Source: Deltaproteobacteria bacterium
GTDB lineage: Bacteria; Myxococcota; Kuafuiibacteriia; Kuafuiibacteriales; Kuafuiibacteriaceae
Assembly (NCBI GenBank): GCA_016703535.1
Contig: JADJBV010000002.1
Location: 1,426,001 to 1,490,000, forward strand
DNA: 64,000 nucleotides
Reading direction: 5' to 3'
The position numbers were made by a program, and so were the translations under genes. The notes beneath the pieces are model-generated. The model did not search any database. It was not told where the DNA came from and saw nothing but the letters and a program-made list of their open reading frames with translations. Below are positions 53,977 through 62,900 of this stretch, piece by piece. Each line of letters opens with the position of its first letter. The first letter of the stretch is position 1.

Positions 53977-55481
53977 GGTTGCTCCTCTAGGAGCGTCTCG
54001 AGCTCGCCGAGGAGCGCGAGTACCCGTTCCTCCTTGGCCCGGATGGACTGCACCAACTCGAGCGCGGGCTTGTGCTCCGCGTCCTGAGGTCTGTTTGGAT
54101 TCCGCGCCGAGAGGTCGAAGTTACGCTTCGCCAGATCGATCGCTGGGACCGTCCAAGAGCGCTCGCTCTTTGCTCGCTTCTTCTGCTTCGAAACGAAATC
54201 TGGAAGCTGGTCTCCTTGGATTGGTCGCCTCGTCTGCTTCAACTCGAAGCCATCGTTCGTCAGCTCGTAGAACCAGACACTCCTCGTGCTCTTGGCGTCT
54301 TCGCGGCGGTCGAAAAAGAGCACGTTGGTCTTCACACCCGTGTAGGGCAGGAAGCAACCCGCGGGAAGGGAGAGAACGGTGTGAACGTCAAACTCGTTCA
54401 GAAGTCGCTCGCGGACCTTCGCGTCGGGGCCGCCCCGGAAGAGCACGCCCTCAGGGACGATCACCGCAGCGCGGCCGCCCTTCTTGAGGTTCGCCATGAT
54501 GTGCTGGAGAAAGAGGATTTCGGTGGCGCCGGAGTGGATCGTGAAGTTGGTCTGGAGCTCGCGGGCCAGCTTCCCACCATAGGGTGGGTTCGAGAGGATG
54601 ACGTCATACTTGTGCTTCTCGGACACGTTGGCCGAGTGCAGCTCCAGGGTGTTGGCCTGCTCGAGGTTCGCACCCTCGATGCGGTGCAGGATCATGTTCA
54701 TGATGCCGAGGAGGTAGGTCAGCGGCTTGAGCTCGACACCGAAGAAGGTCTTCCGGTTCAGCGCGTCCAGGTCCTTGCCGCTCAGAGAGCCCGAGTTCCC
54801 TCGAACGTACTCGGCGGACTCTGCGAGGAAGCCGGCCGTACCGAAGCAGGGGTCGTAGATGCGATCCCCGATCTTCGGCTCCACCACGGCCACCATCGCC
54901 CGGATGACGTGGCGCTGCGTGTAGAACTCACCGGCATAGCCAGCCGAGTCGCTGGCTACGCGCTTGAGAAGGTCTTCGTAGAGCTCAGACAGGACGATCA
55001 CGTCGGTCTCGTCGGAGAAGTGCAGGCGGTTCACCTGCTGAACAACCCGAGCGAAGCTGGCTCCGCGGCGGGAGTGGTTGCGGACGGTCGAGAAAATGCG
55101 CCGGAACCGCTCGGCGATCGGGTCGTTGGCGAACTGCTTCGTCTCTGGAGTCGTGCCGAAGCTCTGCAGGTAGTGCCAGAGCTTGCCGTCGACGAACTCG
55201 AGCATGGCGTCGGGCTTGTTGGTCCAGCTCGACCAGACGGACCAGCGGTAGTCGCCCTCGATGCGGCGCGTATACGCATTGTCGTCGAAGCTCGCCTCTT
55301 GATCGTGGCGCGCCTCAGCCTCATCGAACGCCTTGAGGAAGAACAGCCAGGCGAGCTGCTCCACGTAGTCACGCGGAGTGACGCCATCACTGTTGAGCTG
55401 GTCAGAGGCGTTCTTGACGGCCTGCTGGACTTCCTGCCGTCTATGCTCCGCCCTGCCGTTGCCGTTCTTCTGCGTCGCCAT
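53973..55481 (-). CDS. hsdM: Type I restriction-modification methyltransferase HsdM
   Basis: 502 residues, standard length. N-terminal helical bundle (about 1-150), then the methylase core: GEFYTQRHVIRAMVAVVEPK, AdoMet motif I DPCFGTAGFL, and catalytic motif IV NPPY in DVILSNPPYGGKL, intact. C-terminal helices carry FDLSARNPNRP and a coiled coil for contact with HsdS. Makes m6A in the target set by HsdS and protects host DNA. Starts 12 bp after hsdR. Confidence 0.95.
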   Translation of the reverse strand: MATQKNGNGRAEHRRQEVQQAVKNASDQLNSDGVTPRDYVEQLAWLFFLKAFDEAEARHDQEASFDDNAYTRRIEGDYRWSVWSSWTNKPDAMLEFVDGKLWHYLQSFGTTPETKQFANDPIAERFRRIFSTVRNHSRRGASFARVVQQVNRLHFSDETDVIVLSELYEDLLKRVASDSAGYAGEFYTQRHVIRAMVAVVEPKIGDRIYDPCFGTAGFLAESAEYVRGNSGSLSGKDLDALNRKTFFGVELKPLTYLLGIMNMILHRIEGANLEQANTLELHSANVSEKHKYDVILSNPPYGGKLARELQTNFTIHSGATEILFLQHIMANLKKGGRAAVIVPEGVLFRGGPDAKVRERLLNEFDVHTVLSLPAGCFLPYTGVKTNVLFFDRREDAKSTRSVWFYELTNDGFELKQTRRPIQGDQLPDFVSKQKKRAKSERSWTVPAIDLAKRNFDLSARNPNRPQDAEHKPALELVQSIRAKEERVLALLGELETLLEEQP

Positions 55482-55493
55482 TCGTGATTCCTT

Positions 55494-57797
55494 CTATGCG
55501 GCCATCGGGATGTAGAGGTGTTGCTTCACGGCCTCGAGGTCATCCTTGAGGGCCGCCGGGCCGCCGTAGCGCTGTAGCAGGCTGCTGAAGCTCCCGAACT
55601 GGTTGGTGAACTGCGGGGCGCTGTAGGTCGAGCCCTGCTCCAGATCGTCGATACCGTAGAGCGCGTAGTGGTCGAGGCTAGTCTGCCAGAACGGCGCCTT
55701 GACGCGCTTCTCCGCTGCAAGCGCCTGCTCCTTGAGCTGAGCGAGCAACCAGGCGTCGTCTTGATCCCAGAAACGAGTCACGCGGTCATGGCGGCTCGGA
55801 ACGCGCACCAAGTCAAATCCAACCTTGGCGAGGATGTCGACGTCGTCGGTCGCATCGAGCCCAAGGAAATGGCGGAAGGCAGCCACGTGGACGTCGCGGT
55901 CCTTGAGCTCCGTGCGCAAGTCGCGGCGCGTGGTCTTGTCGATCCAGATCTTCAGCAGGTCGGAGAGACTCGCTGGCGCGATGCCGCGAATGATCTCCTT
56001 CGACTGCTCTCGGTACTCATCGAAGGGAATCTTCCTGCCGTCGGCGAGGCAGACGTAGCGCTCCTCGCGGGCGATGAAGACCTTGATGCCGTCGCCGACC
56101 GGCTTCTCAACCGGCTCGCCGGTCTTCTTCTTCGGCTTGGACGAGGGCTTTGGCTTCTGGACGTTCGCCGGGTGGCCTTCGAACTCGCTGTCCTCGAGCT
56201 GGGAGGCGCCGACGTAGTCGAAGATGGTGAAGTAGCGCTTGTCGATGTCGTCGCAGAGCCGGGTTCCGCGCCCCTTCATCTGCTTGTAGAGAATGGAGCT
56301 CAGCAGCGGCCGCGCGAAGACGATGTTCTTCACGTCGGGGGCGTCGAATCCGGTGGTCAGCAAGTCAACGGTAACTGCCACACGCGGTTTGGCTCGCCCG
56401 ACCTCGGCGAAGTTGCGTTCGAGCTGGTGTGAGTTGCGCTCGGAGCGGGTGATGCGAGCGGCGTAGTCCTGGTCTCCGCTCAGTCGACGCAGCTCGGCGG
56501 CCATGAAGGCAGCATGGGTGTCGTCGACGCAGAAGATGATGCTCTTCTCGTCGGTGAGCTGGTACTTGCCGAGGGTCTGCCAGAGGTCCTCGGCGATGAG
56601 CCGCGTCCGTTCGGGAAGACGGATGTCGCGCTCGAAGTTCTTGGTCGTGTAGTGACGACCGTCCGGGCCGGTATATCCCTCGTCGTCGACGTTGCTGATC
56701 CGTTCCTCGAGCAGGTACGGCACGAGGAAGCCGTCATCGATGGCCTGCTTGAGGGAGTAGGTGTAGGCGGGCTCCCCGTCCGGACGCCCTGTGAAGTACA
56801 CGAAGGTGTCTCGCCGGAGTTCCTCTTCTGTGAGTTCGCGGCCACTCTGATCGATCTCCCGCGGGGTCGCGGTGAGGCCGAGCTGGAACGCGTTTCCAAA
56901 GTGCTCCAAGACGCCGAACCAATCGCCAAATGCAGAGCGATGGCACTCGTCGACGACGACCACATCGAAGAAGTCCGGGGCGAAGTGCTCGTAGATCTTC
57001 TTGCCCTGGTAGTCCTCGTCGAGGTTCTGGTAGTTGGCGAAGTAGATCTTCCCGACGGTGTGCTCGCCGCGGGCAACGGTGTCCTTGTCGATGACGACAC
57101 GTTCGCGGGAGTCGAAGGCCGCGAACGCACGATAGGCCTGGTCCTTGAGGCTATTGCGGTCCGTGAGGAAGAGGATCCGGTTGTTCTTCAGGACGCTGCC
57201 GGCGAGCAGCTTCCACGCCAGCTGGAAGACGGTGAACGTCTTGCCGGTGCCCGTCGCCATGAGCAGCAGCACGCGCTTCTCTCCCTGGGAGAAGCGGTAC
57301 AGCGACTCGAAGATCGCCATCTCCTGGTAGGGGCGGACCTTGCGTCTCGTGACTTGGTCCTCGTACCAGGGCGCCTCGAAGACCGGACGCCACTCCTCCC
57401 AGACGATATTTCTGCCGAGCAGGTGAAGGATGTCGCCGGGGCTCGGCGGCTTGTCGTAGGTCTCGTAGTCGCCGGTCTTGTTGTCGGTGACGATGTAGTG
57501 GCGGCCGTTGCTCGAGATGGAGAAGCGCAGGCCCAGGCGCTTCGCATAGCGGGCGGCTTGCTGGATCCCGTCGGCGGCGTCTTCGCCCTCAGCCTTCGCC
57601 TCTAGGATGGCGAGTGGCATCTTCCAGAGGCGCAGCACGTAGTCGGCGACGATTCGCTGGGAGTCGTCGTACATCGAGGCGCCAGTCAGGTTCACCCGAC
57701 CAGGCCCGATCTCGACCTGAGCATCCCAGCTCCAACCCGCCTCCTTGAGGGCGGGCTCGATGAGCTCTCGGCAGGTCTGTTTTTCGTTGCGACTCAT
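55494..57797 (-). CDS. hsdR: Type I restriction enzyme HsdR (nuclease/translocase)
   Basis: 767 residues, shorter than many HsdR (about 1000) but with all core parts. Nuclease site near the N-terminus: ADYVLRLWKM then AILEAKAEG, the D...ExK order of PD-(D/E)XK. Superfamily 2 helicase: MATGTGKTFTVFQLAWKLL (motif I), VVVDECHRSAFGDW (motif II), LTATPRE (motif III), KQMKGRGTRLCDD (motif VI). The C-terminal part matches the EcoEI-type C-terminal domain (FIAREERYVCLADGRKIPFD). It pulls DNA and cuts unmethylated targets with HsdM and HsdS. First restriction gene after the regulator. Confidence 0.92.
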   Translation of the reverse strand: MSRNEKQTCRELIEPALKEAGWSWDAQVEIGPGRVNLTGASMYDDSQRIVADYVLRLWKMPLAILEAKAEGEDAADGIQQAARYAKRLGLRFSISSNGRHYIVTDNKTGDYETYDKPPSPGDILHLLGRNIVWEEWRPVFEAPWYEDQVTRRKVRPYQEMAIFESLYRFSQGEKRVLLLMATGTGKTFTVFQLAWKLLAGSVLKNNRILFLTDRNSLKDQAYRAFAAFDSRERVVIDKDTVARGEHTVGKIYFANYQNLDEDYQGKKIYEHFAPDFFDVVVVDECHRSAFGDWFGVLEHFGNAFQLGLTATPREIDQSGRELTEEELRRDTFVYFTGRPDGEPAYTYSLKQAIDDGFLVPYLLEERISNVDDEGYTGPDGRHYTTKNFERDIRLPERTRLIAEDLWQTLGKYQLTDEKSIIFCVDDTHAAFMAAELRRLSGDQDYAARITRSERNSHQLERNFAEVGRAKPRVAVTVDLLTTGFDAPDVKNIVFARPLLSSILYKQMKGRGTRLCDDIDKRYFTIFDYVGASQLEDSEFEGHPANVQKPKPSSKPKKKTGEPVEKPVGDGIKVFIAREERYVCLADGRKIPFDEYREQSKEIIRGIAPASLSDLLKIWIDKTTRRDLRTELKDRDVHVAAFRHFLGLDATDDVDILAKVGFDLVRVPSRHDRVTRFWDQDDAWLLAQLKEQALAAEKRVKAPFWQTSLDHYALYGIDDLEQGSTYSAPQFTNQFGSFSSLLQRYGGPAALKDDLEAVKQHLYIPMAA

Positions 57798-57831
57798 CGC
57801 TGTCGACTCCGCTTAATCAAGCTTCGTGCCA

Positions 57832-59334
57832 TCACTCCTGCACCTCGTAGGTCTTCAGCCAGTTCGTCAACGTCTGGTAGCTCGGAAGGCCCACGAGCTC
57901 CGACGCCCTTGTCTTGTTGCCGTGCGCCTCGTCCATGGCGCGCTCGAGGTAGTGGTGCGCAACTTCTTTCAATAAGTCTCGGAGGTTGAAGCCGCCGCCG
58001 AGGGGCCGCCCGAGCACCTCCGGTCGGGTGCTCTTGGCCACTGGAAGCAGCGCTTCGCGGACGTCCTCCGAGGAGATGTCGGCACCATCGCTCCAGATGG
58101 CGGCGCGGCGCAGGGTGTTGCCCAGCTCGCGCACGTTGCCCGGCCAGGGGTGCGAGAGAAGAAGGTTCTTTGCGCCAGCGGAAAGTTTCTTCTCTTTGAA
58201 GCCAGGCTCGCTTCGGGCCTCGTGGTTTACCTGGACGAGCAGGTGGTCGATGAGCATGCCCATGTCGCCCTGGCGCTCGCGCAGCGGCGGGAGCTTCAAG
58301 ACGGCCACGGCGAGTCGGTAGAAGAGGTCTTCCCGGAACCGACCCGAGGCGATCTCCTCGGTCAGCGTGCGGTTGGTGGCGGCGACGATGCGTACGTCGA
58401 CCTTCACCGGCTTGCTCTCGCCGAGGGGCACGATCTCGCCCTCTTGAATGGCGCGCAGCAGCTTCACCTGCGCCGGACCAGGCAGCTCGCCCAGCTCGTC
58501 GAGGAAGAGAGTGCCGCCGTCAGCCTCCCTGAAGTGGCCCTTGCGATCCGCGTTGGCACCCGTGAAGGAGCCCTTCTTGTGGCCGAACAGCTCCGACTCG
58601 ACCAGATCGGGAGGAATGGCGCCGCAGTTGACGGCGATGAAGGTCCTGTCGCGGCGGGGGCTGGCCCGGTGGATCGCTCGGGCGAGCAGCTCCTTGCCGG
58701 TACCTGACTCGCCCTCGATGAGGACCGGTACGCTGCGGACAGCGACGCGGCGGGCCCGCTCGATGAGCCGACTCATCACGCGGCTCTTGTGGATGATGTC
58801 GGCGAACTCCGGCGCCTCGGGGGGGGCGCCGGTGGCGATGTGCTTCAGGCGTTCGTCCTGCTCCCGCAAAAGGTCCGGCAGGAACTCGGCGGAGAGGTCG
58901 AAGGGCACCGAGGCAGTGCGAACGCCGTGTTCCCGCGACGACTCGATGAGCTCAGCGGGAAAGCGGGTCTTGCCGAGGATGACCCACACCGCGCCCATCG
59001 CGGGCGTGCCGGGCGAGAGGTGAAAAGAGAGCTGCGCGTCCTTGGCCTTGCCGAGGGCGTGCTCCACACCGCGCACCGCGGCCTCGTAGATCTCACCAAA
59101 GTTGGTCGGGCCTGAGAGCTTGTGCGGCAGGACCTCGACGCGCGTCTTTGTCCTGCCTTTGAGCCACTTGAGGTAGGGCTGGACGAGCTTGTCGGCGTAG
59201 TCGGAAAGGAGGAAGGCCTCGTCGAATTGCCTGCTGTCCAGCGCCTGCGCGATCGGCCCGAGGCCCACCGACTCACTCTCGTCGGGCGCCCTTAGGTCGG
59301 TCTTGCCGAGCCAAGCGACCAGGACCCTACGCAC
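57832..59334 (-). CDS. CARF-sigma54 (RtcR-like) transcriptional activator
   Basis: 500 residues from GTG 59334; a TTG five codons upstream is also possible. The N-terminal 150 residues form a CARF/Rossmann-like domain with strands VRRVLVAWLGKTDL and LSFHLSPGTPAMGAVWVILG, the second matching the conserved ligand-pocket segment of CARF domains, including those in RtcR. The rest is a sigma54 AAA+ activator: Walker A GESGTGKE, GSFTGA (sigma54 loop kept), Walker B GGTLFLDELGEL, and a Fis-type HTH at the C-terminus (ASELVGLPSYQTLTNWLK). CARF domains sense cyclic oligonucleotides or linear RNA-derived ligands. It is 34 bp upstream of hsdR in the same direction. Confidence 0.85.
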   Translation of the reverse strand: MRRVLVAWLGKTDLRAPDESESVGLGPIAQALDSRQFDEAFLLSDYADKLVQPYLKWLKGRTKTRVEVLPHKLSGPTNFGEIYEAAVRGVEHALGKAKDAQLSFHLSPGTPAMGAVWVILGKTRFPAELIESSREHGVRTASVPFDLSAEFLPDLLREQDERLKHIATGAPPEAPEFADIIHKSRVMSRLIERARRVAVRSVPVLIEGESGTGKELLARAIHRASPRRDRTFIAVNCGAIPPDLVESELFGHKKGSFTGANADRKGHFREADGGTLFLDELGELPGPAQVKLLRAIQEGEIVPLGESKPVKVDVRIVAATNRTLTEEIASGRFREDLFYRLAVAVLKLPPLRERQGDMGMLIDHLLVQVNHEARSEPGFKEKKLSAGAKNLLLSHPWPGNVRELGNTLRRAAIWSDGADISSEDVREALLPVAKSTRPEVLGRPLGGGFNLRDLLKEVAHHYLERAMDEAHGNKTRASELVGLPSYQTLTNWLKTYEVQE

Positions 59335-59361
59335 GCGAGGAAGATACAAGAAGGCTTACGC

Positions 59362-59460
59362 TACAACAAGAGGTCTTGTCGCATGGAGAGCCGTAAGGCC
59401 TCGGAAAGAGGCGACGACGAGGTGCCGGGACGGTCCCGGCAGGTTGGCGCGAGGGCTGCA
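59362..59460 (+). promoter_or_regulatory. Divergent promoter region: two palindromes and a -24/-12-like element
   Basis: ACAAGA-GG-TCTTGT (59362-59376 region) is a short inverted repeat. TGCCGGGAC-G-GTCCCGGCA (59423-59441) is a perfect 19-bp palindrome. Then TTGGCGCGAGGGCTGCA (59444-59460) has GG and GC exactly 10 nt apart, as in sigma54 -24/-12 promoters, pointing at the gene at 59476. The predicted start site would leave only a very short leader. The palindromes are likely binding sites of the CARF-sigma54 activator (inference). Confidence 0.45.
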
Positions 59461-59475
59461 AAGAGGCAAGTCATC

Positions 59476-61170
59476 ATGACGAAGTCCAATCCGCTCCAGC
59501 CTCTCTCAGCCTCCGTGATCTGCGCCGCCGAGGAGGTGGCCCTCGACCTGCGGGATCGACGCCCTGACAGCATCGCGCTGTTCGGCGATCTCGAAGAGCC
59601 CGCGCGCGACCAACTCGCGCACGACGCGTGGGCCATCGGACTGCGCGCCCTTTCCAACGCTCACCAGGCGGCCCAAGAGTCGAAGCTGAAGGACGTCGGC
59701 ACGGCGCTCCTCGGCGATATCGACAAGCAGCTCAAAGTCTACGTCGAGCAGCAACAGCAGACGATCGGAGCGGTGCTCACGCGCTTCTTCGACCCGGAGG
59801 ATGGCCAGGTCACGCAGCGCCTCTCGGCGTTCGTCGACGATCAGGGCGTCCTGGCGCGGCAGCTCCAGAAGTTTCTCGGCACGCAGGGTAGCGTGCTTGC
59901 CGAGACGCTGGCCAAGCAGGTGGGCGAGACCAGCCCGCTCTTCAAGAAGCTCTCCCCCACCGACAGCACCGGCCTCGTGAAGGTGCTCGAAGCGCAGCTC
60001 CGCGCCGTCATGGGCGAGGGCCACGCCGAGCTGGTTCGTGCGCTCGATCCGCTTGCCGAGGACGGGGCGGTGGCGCGTTTCCTCAAGAGCTTGCGCGAGG
60101 AGCTGAAGGGCGCCGACGAGGATCGCCAGCGACAGCTCTCGGCGGCCCTCGCCGCGCTCGACGCCAACGACGAGCAGTCGCTCCTGAGTCGCCTGGTGCG
60201 CGAGACGGAGCGATCGCGGCGTGCGGTCTTGTCCGCTGTGAATCCCGAGGATCCGGCCTCACCGATGGCGATGCTGAAGACCAGCCTGTCGAAGTTGTTG
60301 CAAGAGCAGTCGGTCTCTCAGCTCGTTCTGGTGAAGCGCCAGGAAGAACGGCAGGTGCAGTTCGAGAAGGAGGTGCGCGAGGCGCTCGTGCGCATCGAGA
60401 CCAAGCGTACGCAGGAGCTGAGGACCACGCGCGGCGGGCTGGTGTTCGAAGACGCGGTGATCGCCTTCGTGCGGAGCGCGACGCAGGGGGCCCCGTGTGT
60501 GTTCGAAGCCACCGGTGCCACGGCGGGCATGGGCCGCAGCAAGAAGGGTGACGCCGTGGTGCGCTTCACCCAGGAGAGCGCGTTCGCTGGTGCGGGCGTG
60601 GTCTTCGAAGCCAAGCGCGACGCGAGCTACTCGGTCCAGAGGGCGCTCGACGAACTCGACGCCGCCCGCAAGAACCGCGACGCGGCGGCGGGCGTCTTCG
60701 TTATGGCGCGGTCGCACGCCAGCGACGTATTCCCGCGCTTCGCCCGTTACGGCAACAACGTGCTCGTCCTGTGGGATGACCAGGACCCGTCTACGGATGC
60801 ATACCTTCATGCGGCGGTGCTGCTCGGCGTCGGCCTCGTTACTCGCACCAAGACCGTCGGCAACGAGGGCGACATCAATGCCCTGCGCGACATCGAGAAA
60901 CGCATCGAGGATGAGCTGGCCCGCCTAGAGAAGATGGAGAAGCACAGCGAGAACATCCGCAAGAACGTCGACGGAATCAGCGACGAGATCCGCAAGGCGC
61001 AGAAGAAGCTCGACCTGCTGTTGGGGAACGCGCGCAGCACTCTGACAGCGCTGAACGTCGAGGTTGGCGACGAGGCCCTCGAGGTCGAGAGCCCGATCGC
61101 CCTACCGAAGGGCTCGTTCAATGCGGCGGTGTTGGCCCTTCCCGTCGGTGGCGAAACCACCCCACACTGA
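59476..61170 (+). CDS. Coiled-coil protein with PD-(D/E)XK-like nuclease domain, divergent from defence operon
   Basis: 564 residues from ATG 59476 (AAAGAGG upstream; an in-frame ATG at 59383 would add 31). The first 300 residues are helical and acidic (QQQQTIGAVLTRFFDPEDGQ). Residues about 320-440 form an alpha/beta domain with GLVFEDAVIAFVRSA, KKGDAVVRF and GVVFEAKRDASYSVQRALDE, where Glu, Asp and E-x-K follow in PD-(D/E)XK order; DUF2130-type proteins look similar. A coiled coil lies at about 470-525. It may be the effector controlled by the CARF-sigma54 regulator through the shared region. Enzymatic activity is inferred from motif order only. Confidence 0.6.
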   Translation: MTKSNPLQPLSASVICAAEEVALDLRDRRPDSIALFGDLEEPARDQLAHDAWAIGLRALSNAHQAAQESKLKDVGTALLGDIDKQLKVYVEQQQQTIGAVLTRFFDPEDGQVTQRLSAFVDDQGVLARQLQKFLGTQGSVLAETLAKQVGETSPLFKKLSPTDSTGLVKVLEAQLRAVMGEGHAELVRALDPLAEDGAVARFLKSLREELKGADEDRQRQLSAALAALDANDEQSLLSRLVRETERSRRAVLSAVNPEDPASPMAMLKTSLSKLLQEQSVSQLVLVKRQEERQVQFEKEVREALVRIETKRTQELRTTRGGLVFEDAVIAFVRSATQGAPCVFEATGATAGMGRSKKGDAVVRFTQESAFAGAGVVFEAKRDASYSVQRALDELDAARKNRDAAAGVFVMARSHASDVFPRFARYGNNVLVLWDDQDPSTDAYLHAAVLLGVGLVTRTKTVGNEGDINALRDIEKRIEDELARLEKMEKHSENIRKNVDGISDEIRKAQKKLDLLLGNARSTLTALNVEVGDEALEVESPIALPKGSFNAAVLALPVGGETTPH

Positions 61171-61751
61171 TTGGCGCGCGGTCGAGATGCGGGAGCGGTG
61201 AGCTGGGGCATGGTTGGTAAGGAGCGGGCCCTCGATCTCCAACTCGCCACCGAGTTCGGCACGGCTACCATCCCACCCAAGCTCGCCTAATCCAGGAGGG
61301 CGTCGCGACCCTGGGCCGCCACGGAGGCTCACGGGATCCATACGTCGCGGGTTCGAATCCTGTCGTGGCCGCTTGCGGAGTGCTCGGAGTCCGACTCGCC
61401 TTGCTCCTCGGTTCGTTGACGCTGGAGCTTGGAGTTCCCAATGAATGCTGGCGGAGCTGGGGCCCCTCGACCGGCGCGCGGACGCTCCGGTTTGGTCTTG
61501 GCGCACACCGAACAGCGGAGATTCCAGCGGTACACGTCTGACACCATGGACCCTCGGTGAATTCCCCAGATGGGCTCCCGAGGGACCGCACGCGCGCCGC
61601 ACCACCTCGCGCCTGGTCCCGACGAGCGGGCCTGCCAGAGCGCCATGGCGGGCCCTAGAAGGTCGCACACCAGGCGGCCGGAGTGCCAGGTCGGGTGCTC
61701 TGACACGTTTTGGCAGACCTCCTGGGTACACCCAGTCAAAGGGGGTGCTCC
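61171..61751. other. Intergenic region, edge of the integrase-bearing element
   Basis: No gene is supported over 580 bp. A 26-codon frame at 61210 (MVGKERALDLQLATEFGTAT...) and longer antisense-like frames lack support. The notable feature is the tRNA-like fragment at 61333-61374. Confidence 0.5.
61333..61374 (+). other. tRNA 3'-end-like fragment (possible attachment site)
   Basis: ACGTCGCGGGTTCGAATCC followed by TGTCGTGGCCGCT has a T-arm with the invariant GGTTCGAATCC and an acceptor-like 3' strand. No matching D-arm or anticodon arm is found in the 60 nt upstream, so it is not a complete tRNA. Such 3' tails mark the end of elements that integrate into tRNA genes; a tyrosine integrase gene begins 1.5 kb to the right. 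Confidence 0.45.
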
Positions 61752-62621
61752 ATGAGTGTGGTGGCTGGGCCGGTGGTGGGCGAGGTGTTCGCGTTGCCTC
61801 TCGAGCAGCTCGAGGTCGGGGACGCAGACAACCTGCGAGCGGTGGATCGGGCGGGGCTGGAGGAGTTGGCCGAGTCGATGGCTCGGGTCGGGCAGCTCGC
61901 TCCGGTGCTCGTCTTTGTCGAGGGCGGCCGTTATTGCTTGGCGGCCGGCTACCGGCGGGCGCTGGCAATGCTCCTATTCCGGGAGCGGTTCGGGTTCCGG
62001 GCGATCCTCGCCAAGCGGGTGGAGGCCGAGGACGCGGATCTGATCCGGCTGGTGGAGAACTTCCAGCGTGAGGACCCGTCGACCTTCGAGACCTGCCGGT
62101 ACCTGTACGAGCTGAGCCGAGGCCTCAACGGGCGGCGGCGGACCTCGGCGAGTGAGATCGCCCAGGCGGTCGGGCGGAGCACCCACTACGTCCAGAACTT
62201 GATCCGGTTCTATCGGGTCCTGCCTGACGATGTTCGGGCCGCATGGGCCGCGGATCGGGACCGACGGTTCACCTTCCGGGTGCTCAACGAGCTGGCGCGG
62301 CTCTCTTCGGCCTCGGATGAGGCACTGCGCGTTCGTTTGACCGCGGTGCTTGGCGGCGAGCCCCCGGCAAAGAGTTCCCAGGAGCAGCGGGCCCAGCGCC
62401 CTCCCACGCGATTGCGATTGTCCCACGCCCGAGCGGCACGGCTCCTCGGGCGCCTTGAAGCCCTCGGCGAATCGCGGCTCAAGGAGGACGACCGGGCCAC
62501 GGTTGCCTATCACTTGCTCAGGGCCTTCGCAGGGCGTGACGGCCCAGGGAGCGCCGACGCGATCGTCGACGCATTGATCGCCGATCTCGGCGGCGGCGAT
62601 CCGCGGCCCAACCGGCGCTGA
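61752..62621 (+). CDS. ParB/RepB/Spo0J-like protein
   Basis: 289 residues, ATG 61752 with AAAGGGGGTG upstream. ParB N-terminal domain: LPLEQLEVGDADNLRAVD, then a YRRALAMLL segment and the phosphate-binding LIRLVENFQREDPSTFETCR box. A helix-turn-helix follows (SEIAQAVGRSTHYVQNLIRF), which in ParB proteins reads parS-like sites. The C-terminal part is Arg-rich. No ParA is beside it. On mobile elements such lone ParB proteins often serve as regulators or stability factors. It precedes a small HTH gene and an integrase in the same direction. Confidence 0.85.
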   Translation: MSVVAGPVVGEVFALPLEQLEVGDADNLRAVDRAGLEELAESMARVGQLAPVLVFVEGGRYCLAAGYRRALAMLLFRERFGFRAILAKRVEAEDADLIRLVENFQREDPSTFETCRYLYELSRGLNGRRRTSASEIAQAVGRSTHYVQNLIRFYRVLPDDVRAAWAADRDRRFTFRVLNELARLSSASDEALRVRLTAVLGGEPPAKSSQEQRAQRPPTRLRLSHARAARLLGRLEALGESRLKEDDRATVAYHLLRAFAGRDGPGSADAIVDALIADLGGGDPRPNRR

Positions 62622-62648
62622 AGTGAGCGGCTTTCGAAGGAGGGTCCC

Positions 62649-62900
62649 ATGCACGAACACACGATCCCTCTCCGGGCCGGGGAGCTGTTGTCTGAGCTGG
62701 TCGATGCGGCCGAGGTTGCTCGGATCCTCGGGCTCCGCACCGTCAGCGGGGTCCGGTCCTTGGTGGCCCGCGGCGAGTTGGCGGTGGCGGGGCGTGGTGC
62801 CCACAACCGGGCCTTTTTTCGGCGTTCAGACCTGCTTGCAATGATGGAGCGTCGGGCCGCACGATATTCGCGGCAGCGCTCCCAGAAGAAGGGAGCGAAT
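62649..62900 (+). CDS. Small HTH protein, excisionase-like (3' boundary uncertain)
   Basis: About 84 residues up to the integrase start, ATG 62649 with GAAGGAGGG 6 bp upstream. AAEVARILGLRTVSGVRSLV and RGELAVAGRGAHNRAFFRRS form a MerR/excisionase-type winged helix, the usual partner of tyrosine integrases. The reading frame has no stop until 63536, deep inside the integrase gene, which is unlikely to be translated as such. In the third frame a TGA overlaps the integrase ATG, so a single-base change near 62830-62890 may have shifted the frame. Confidence 0.55.

Noticed and set aside
61297..61374. Complete tRNA gene
   Set aside because: Only the T-arm and acceptor-like 3' strand are present; no D-arm, anticodon stem or matching 5' acceptor.
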